From Devosia sp. (lineage in GTDB: Bacteria; Pseudomonadota; Alphaproteobacteria; Rhizobiales; Devosiaceae), in the NCBI RefSeq assembly GCF_024707125.1, contig NZ_JANQAH010000005.1, forward strand, positions 186,001 to 250,000: a DNA stretch of 64,000 nt. Direction: 5' to 3'. Positions within the stretch are counted from its first letter, which is position 1. Each line of letters opens with the position of its first letter. The translations under genes were made by a program, and so were the position numbers. Below the pieces are notes generated by a model. It made no database searches. It saw only the letters and a list, made by a program, of their open reading frames with translations, and was not told the origin of the DNA. This document shows positions 60,180 to 64,000 of this stretch, in pieces.

Positions 60180-60757
60180 ATGCGCAGACGTCTCAGCGGT
60201 CGCAAGCCGCCGCTTCTCTCGCTTGGCACCATCGCCATCTCGTCGCTGGCCCTGGCCGGTTGCGCCGGCGAGCCGCCGGGCGAAGTGCTTTTCACCTCGG
60301 TCGATCAGTGCATCACTGCCGGCATGGATGCCCAGGTGTGCCAGGCCGGTTATCAGGATGCGATGCAGGCCCACCTGCAATCCTCGCCCAAGTTTGATGG
60401 CCTCGCTGCCTGTGAAGCCGAGTATGGCGTGGGCCAATGCGCTGAGCAGCAGCCAGTGGCGACGGGGGTGGCGGCAGCTTCTTTACCCCGTTCCTCGCGG
60501 GCTATCTGCTGTCCTCGACGCTCAACAATATCGGCGATTACAATCGCTATCGCGACCAGCGGATTAACAACGGCTTTGCCTATGGGTCGACGCCGATCTA
60601 TCGCAATCGCTCCGGCCAGACGGTTACCCCTGGCGCCCGGCCAGGCGGCGATGTGGTGGCCCCCTCGCGTCAGACCATGCAGCCGGTCAACGTCAATACC
60701 CGCACCGTCGTTCGCCAGGGCTTTGGTGGCGGTGGCGGCTTCAGTTTCGGCGGGTAG
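60180..60757 (+). pseudogene. yjfM: DUF1190 lipoprotein (YjfM/YgiB-like), apparent frameshift
   Basis: The intact product would be about 192 residues: a lipoprotein signal (ISSLALAGC, lipobox LAGC), a Cys-containing domain (VDQCITAGMDAQVCQAGY, CEAEYGVGQC) and, in another frame, GGSFFTPFLAGYLLSSTLN, NRYRDQRINN, IYRNRSGQTVTPGARPGGD and a Gly/Phe-rich end (RQGFGGGGGFSFGG). The change lies at GGGGG 60464-60468; one extra G gives a continuous VATGGGGSFFTPF. The good family match on both sides argues for a recent indel or sequencing error. Its stop is 3 bases before the ATP-grasp gene, the same partner as in E. coli ygiB-ygiC and yjfM-yjfC. Confidence 0.85.
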
Positions 60758-60760
60758 GCA

Positions 60761-61918
60761 ATGAAACGCATCACCTATCCGGAACGCCATGGCTGGCGCG
60801 ACAAGGCGCGCGAGGTCGGCTTCGGTTTTCACGAAATGTATGGCGAGCCCTATTGGCTCGACGATGTCGCCTACACCTTTACGCTCCAGGAGATCGAAGA
60901 ACAGATCGAAGCGCCGAGTCAGGAACTGCACGAAATGTGCATGGACCTGGTCGGCGATATCGTGACAAGCGAAGAGGCCCTCGACCATCTCGCAATTCCT
61001 GAAGAGCTGCGCGATCTCGTGCGCGACTCCTGGGAGCGCGGGGACCGTCACCTCTATGGCCGGTTCGACCTCGCCTATGATGGCCAGGGTCCGGTCAAGC
61101 TGCTCGAATACAACGCGGATACGCCGACATCGGTCTTCGAGACTGCCTATTTCCAGTACAATTGGCTGATCGACCAAATCGCGGCCGGCGTGCTCCCGCA
61201 GGATGCAGACCAGTTCAACTCGCTGCAGGAAAGCCTCGTCGAGGCGTTTGGCCAGTTCTCCAAGGAACCGATCTTCCATTTCGCCGCCATGACCGACAAC
61301 GAGGAAGATCGTGGCACGACGGTGTACCTCATGGATTGCGCCGTGCAGGCCGGGCATCGCGTGGAACTGCTCGATATCGGCGAAATCGGCGTCGACGCGC
61401 TAGGGCGCTTTACCGATTTGCAGGATCGGGTCATCGATCGCTGCTTCAAGCTCTACCCTTGGGAATTCATGCTGCGCGAAAATTTCGCGCCCTATCTGCC
61501 GCGGTCGGGCCGGGCTTTTGTTGAGCCCGCCTGGAAGGCCGTGCTGTCCAACAAGGGCCTGCTGCCGCTTCTTTGGAAGCGTTATCCCAATCATCCGAAC
61601 CTGTTGCCGGCGTTTTTCACCGACGATCCCGGCGCGTCGTCCCTGTCGAGCTATGTGCAAAAGCCCCTGTTGTCGCGCGAAGGCGAGAACGTCTCGATCT
61701 TCACCAATGGCAAGGAGCTGGCGTCGGCACCGGGTGATTACGGCGCCGAAGGTTTCGTGATCCAGGAATATGCGCCGCTCTTTGAAAGCGAGGGTGGCTT
61801 TGCCGTGCTTGGCAGCTGGATCGTCGGCGACCGTGCCTGTGGCCTCGGCATTCGCGAGGACCGGTCGCGCATCACCGCCAACCTCTCGCGCTTCGTGCCG
61901 CACGTTATTCTGGACTGA
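60761..61918 (+). CDS. yjfC: Glutathionylspermidine-synthase-like ATP-grasp ligase (YjfC/YgiC-like)
   Basis: 385 residues, the preATP-grasp plus ATP-grasp ligase module related to the C-terminal synthetase half of glutathionylspermidine synthase, without its amidase half. Conserved: YGEPYWLDD, GRFDLAYDGQGPVKLLEYNADTPTSVFE, LYPWEFMLRENFAPYL, EPAWKAVLSNKGLLPLLWKR, ATP-site PLLSREGENVSI and the metal/ATP end GSWIVGDRACGLGIRED. It would join a carboxylate to an amine with ATP, but the substrates of YjfC and YgiC are not established. Start ATG 60761. Last gene of the yjf-type cluster. Confidence 0.92.
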   Translation: MKRITYPERHGWRDKAREVGFGFHEMYGEPYWLDDVAYTFTLQEIEEQIEAPSQELHEMCMDLVGDIVTSEEALDHLAIPEELRDLVRDSWERGDRHLYGRFDLAYDGQGPVKLLEYNADTPTSVFETAYFQYNWLIDQIAAGVLPQDADQFNSLQESLVEAFGQFSKEPIFHFAAMTDNEEDRGTTVYLMDCAVQAGHRVELLDIGEIGVDALGRFTDLQDRVIDRCFKLYPWEFMLRENFAPYLPRSGRAFVEPAWKAVLSNKGLLPLLWKRYPNHPNLLPAFFTDDPGASSLSSYVQKPLLSREGENVSIFTNGKELASAPGDYGAEGFVIQEYAPLFESEGGFAVLGSWIVGDRACGLGIREDRSRITANLSRFVPHVILD

Positions 61919-61923
61919 GGGGA

Positions 61924-61941
61924 CCGAAAGCAAGCTTTCGG
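61924..61941 (+). promoter_or_regulatory. Short perfect hairpin after yjfC
   Basis: CCGAAAGC-AA-GCTTTCGG immediately after the stop, without T-tract. Possible weak terminator or processing site before the lipid kinase gene. Confidence 0.4.
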
Positions 61942-62000
61942 GGTTGCGGCGGGCCTGTTTCGTGGCCATGTGGGGACCTCTGGTAATCGAGGTCGCAAGA

Positions 62001-62891
62001 ATGAGCGCTGTTCCATCTGCCCGCCGCCGCGCCTTGATGCTGGTTAATCCCAATGCCAGGCGCGGCTCGGAAGCCATCGAGCCCGTCATCGAGCGCCTAG
62101 CCCAGGGCGGGGTCGACGCTGTCGTCGAGCGTTTCGATACGCCCGACGAAGTCTCGGCCGATATTGCCCGGCGCCGGCACGAGGCCGATCTCGTCATCGT
62201 CTGCGGCGGCGATGGCACCATAAATTCGGCGGCGCGGGGTATCCTCGAAACCGGGCTTCCCATGGGCATCATGCCGATGGGGACGGCCAATGACCTCGCA
62301 CGCACGCTTAGCATTCCCAATGGGCTCCTACAGGCTGCCGACGTCATCATCGCGGGGAACACGCGGCGCGTGGACCTTGGCGAGGTGAATGGCCACCCCT
62401 TCTTCAACGTCGCCAGCATGGGACTCAGTGTCGATCTTGCCCGTGGGCTCACACCGGAGGCCAAGCGCCGCTGGGGCAAGCTCGGCTATGCCTTGGCGGC
62501 CCTGAAGGTTGCGACCCGCGCCAAAAGGTTTCGGGCCGAGATCATCAGCGATACCGGCCGCGAGCGCGTGAAAACGCTGCAGATCGCGGTGGGCAATGGC
62601 GTTCACTATGGCGGCGGCACGATGATCCATGCCGATGCGACCATCGAGGACGGACACCTCGACCTCTATAGCCTTGAACTCAAGAATGTCTGGAAGTTCG
62701 GCCTGATGCTGGGCGCCTTCCGCCGCGGCGAGCATGGCGCCTGGGACGAAGTTCGCACCGCCAAGAGCACGGAATTCGACATTCGCACCGAGACGCCGAT
62801 GCCGATCAATACCGATGGCGACCTCGTCACCCAGACGCCGGCCCATTTTCTCATCCGGCCAAACGCCATTTCCGTATTTGCACCCAGCTGA
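62001..62891 (+). CDS. Diacylglycerol/lipid kinase (YegS-like)
   Basis: 296 residues, DAGK catalytic-domain family. N-terminal ALMLVNPNARRGSE, nucleotide motif IVCGGDGTINSAARG, and MPMGTANDLARTLSIP; C-terminal beta-sandwich with VGNGVHYGGGTMIHADATIEDG and NTDGDLVTQTPAHF. This is the YegS/DgkB architecture of soluble kinases that phosphorylate diacylglycerol, phosphatidylglycerol or sphingoid-type lipids; the exact lipid is not predictable. ATG 62001 chosen. Followed by a PAP2 phosphatase gene, so kinase and phosphatase may act on the same lipid pool. Confidence 0.9.
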   Translation: MSAVPSARRRALMLVNPNARRGSEAIEPVIERLAQGGVDAVVERFDTPDEVSADIARRRHEADLVIVCGGDGTINSAARGILETGLPMGIMPMGTANDLARTLSIPNGLLQAADVIIAGNTRRVDLGEVNGHPFFNVASMGLSVDLARGLTPEAKRRWGKLGYALAALKVATRAKRFRAEIISDTGRERVKTLQIAVGNGVHYGGGTMIHADATIEDGHLDLYSLELKNVWKFGLMLGAFRRGEHGAWDEVRTAKSTEFDIRTETPMPINTDGDLVTQTPAHFLIRPNAISVFAPS

Positions 62892-62942
62892 GGGAGCAGC
62901 TAGCACCGTGAAGGCTTGTGTAAGACCAGCGGAGTCGGGACG

Positions 62943-63680
62943 TTGACGACATCTCCAGAGCGCGTTCAGCCTGCAGGGCGTTCGCCTGACAACACTCTGT
63001 TTTACATTGGCTGCGCGGTGGCTGCCGCGCTGCTGACGATTTTCGGAATCCTCGCGGATCAGGTTGTCGATGGCGACACGGCCGCTTTCGATCATGCCGT
63101 GGTGATGCTGTTTCGCGATCCGGCGACACCGGGCATTCCCGTTGGTCCGTCATGGTTCAACGAAGGCGTGCGGGATATCACTGCGCTCGGAAGTTTCCCG
63201 GTCCTCGGCGTCCTGGTGATCGGCGTCGTGTTGCATCTCTTGCTCACCGGGTCGCGCCGCACGGGCCTGCTTATTGCCATCAGCGTCCTTGGCGGCACGA
63301 TCATCAGCACGGTGCTCAAGGCGCTCTTCGATCGGCCGCGGCCGGATTTCACCGGCGCCGTCGAGGTCTTCACCTCGAGCTTTCCAAGCGGGCACGCCAC
63401 GACCTCCGCCGTCGTCTACCTGACGATTGGCGTTCTTTTGGCCCAGCGCGCGTCCACATGGCCGGCGCGAGCCCTTTACCTGCTGGGCGCCATCATCCTC
63501 GTCGGCGCCGTTGGCCTGAGTCGAATTTACCTTGGGGTCCATTTTCCAACAGACGTCCTGGCGGGCTGGGCTCTGGGGGCGGCCTGGGCGTTGATTTGCC
63601 TCGCGGTAGCGCACGCTCTGGACCGTCGCGGAACACTGCGCGATGAGACCCCGCCGGGACCGCCGACCGAAGCGCGGTAG
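62943..63680 (+). CDS. PAP2-family phosphatase (membrane)
   Basis: 245 residues from TTG 62943 (another TTG at 62916; no ATG fits). Six membrane helices. The three-part phosphatase signature is complete: KALFDRPRP (KX6RP), SFPSGHA (PSGH) and SRIYLGVHFPTDVLAG (SRX5H). It would dephosphorylate phosphatidate, undecaprenyl diphosphate or a similar lipid at the periplasmic face. GGAG lies 10 bases before the preferred start. Located 51 bases after the lipid kinase gene. Confidence 0.88.
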   Translation: MTTSPERVQPAGRSPDNTLFYIGCAVAAALLTIFGILADQVVDGDTAAFDHAVVMLFRDPATPGIPVGPSWFNEGVRDITALGSFPVLGVLVIGVVLHLLLTGSRRTGLLIAISVLGGTIISTVLKALFDRPRPDFTGAVEVFTSSFPSGHATTSAVVYLTIGVLLAQRASTWPARALYLLGAIILVGAVGLSRIYLGVHFPTDVLAGWALGAAWALICLAVAHALDRRGTLRDETPPGPPTEAR

Positions 63681-63771
63681 GCCCGCTTGCTCCAGATCAA
63701 AGACGTTGCGACAAAGATGTCGTTGAGTGCAGCCTGATCGCCGGATATAGCGGCGTGATCAGGGGGCAAGA

Positions 63772-64000
63772 TGCCGTTTAGATCGCGGAGCATCATTAGG
63801 GAAACGGCCAATGCCATAGCGGTATTGGCTCTCTATGTCCTCGTCCTCCTGGCACCACTGCATCAGGCCGCGGGCCTGCAGCGCGATTTGGATTCCCTGG
63901 GTTATGCGTCGCTGGACCTCTGGTCGGTCTGCGCGCCGCTGACTGTCGATCAAACCGACGACCAGCCCCAACTGGCCAAGTGTCCCCTTGCGGGCGTCGG
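63772..64000 (+). CDS. Partial small membrane/exported protein, cut by the window edge
   Basis: Open frame of at least 76 codons from ATG 63772 behind AGGGGGCAAG, still open at 64000. A basic start (MPFRSRSIIRETANA) precedes one hydrophobic helix or signal (IAVLALYVLVLLAPLHQAAG), then a polar part with cysteines (WSVCAPL, LAKCPLAGV). It may be a small Cys-containing exported protein. I do not recognise the family with certainty. The gap 63681-63771 contains an imperfect inverted repeat (CTGATCGCCG/CGGCGTGATCAG). Confidence 0.6.

Overview
The window is GC-rich (low-to-mid 60s % by eye), densely coded alphaproteobacterial chromosome. Gene content (many Dpp/Opp-type ABC importers, hydantoinase genes, metNIQ, kdp, short palindromic intergenic elements of the kind common in Hyphomicrobiales) suggests a soil or rhizosphere Hyphomicrobiales organism, perhaps Devosia-like. 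This is inference, since no rRNA gene is present. I saw no tRNA, rRNA, CRISPR array, prophage or insertion sequence. All homology statements are from memory and pattern recognition; no database was searched.

Layout. (1) 106-10020, + strand: a peptide-type ABC importer (two permeases, a fused double ATPase, a Tat-type binding protein), an aldo/keto reductase, a DszB-like desulfinase-fold protein, a DszC/SfnB-like flavin enzyme and an NmrA-type reductase; probably organosulfur uptake and use. (2) 10396-12954: metNIQ methionine importer. (3) 20116 down to 13257, - strand: acetyltransferase, NagZ-type hexosaminidase and a five-gene importer whose binding protein resembles the Vibrio chitin-oligosaccharide-binding protein CBP. 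(4) 20507-22339: an Rnk/GreA-like gene divergent from a glutamate/leucine-type dehydrogenase, with a cluster of AATATTC palindromes. (5) 22487-30492: potassium system kdpFABCDE preceded by a second 27-residue membrane miniprotein. (6) 30489-39368: a ChiS-like hybrid sensor kinase with a C-terminal ChiS-family DNA-binding domain, divergent from a second CBP-type importer operon. (7) 39431-55001: a peptide/cyclic-amide catabolic regulon (importer, M24, S33, M20 and M28 hydrolase homologues, hydantoinase A/B subunits, GntR regulator) with three copies of one GntR-type operator, ATTGTCGTACAAT. (8) 55250-57605: a Tat-exported two-domain multicopper oxidase and a ZIP-family metal transporter. (9) 57699-61918: a complete homologue of the E. 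coli yjfIJKLMC cluster (DUF2170, PspA, DUF2491, DUF350, DUF1190, glutathionylspermidine-synthase-like ATP-grasp). (10) 62001 to the end: a diacylglycerol-kinase-like lipid kinase, a PAP2 phosphatase and a partial small membrane protein cut by the window edge.

Four conserved genes (metN, kdpD, the ZIP gene, yjfM) each carry one apparent frameshift, and each sits in a short homopolymer run. The common pattern points first to base-calling or assembly indels rather than four real mutations. The most interesting biology is the ChiS/CBP pair outside Vibrio, the GntR operator set, the DszB-like protein with serine at the catalytic cysteine position, and the intact yjf/PspA/ATP-grasp cluster.
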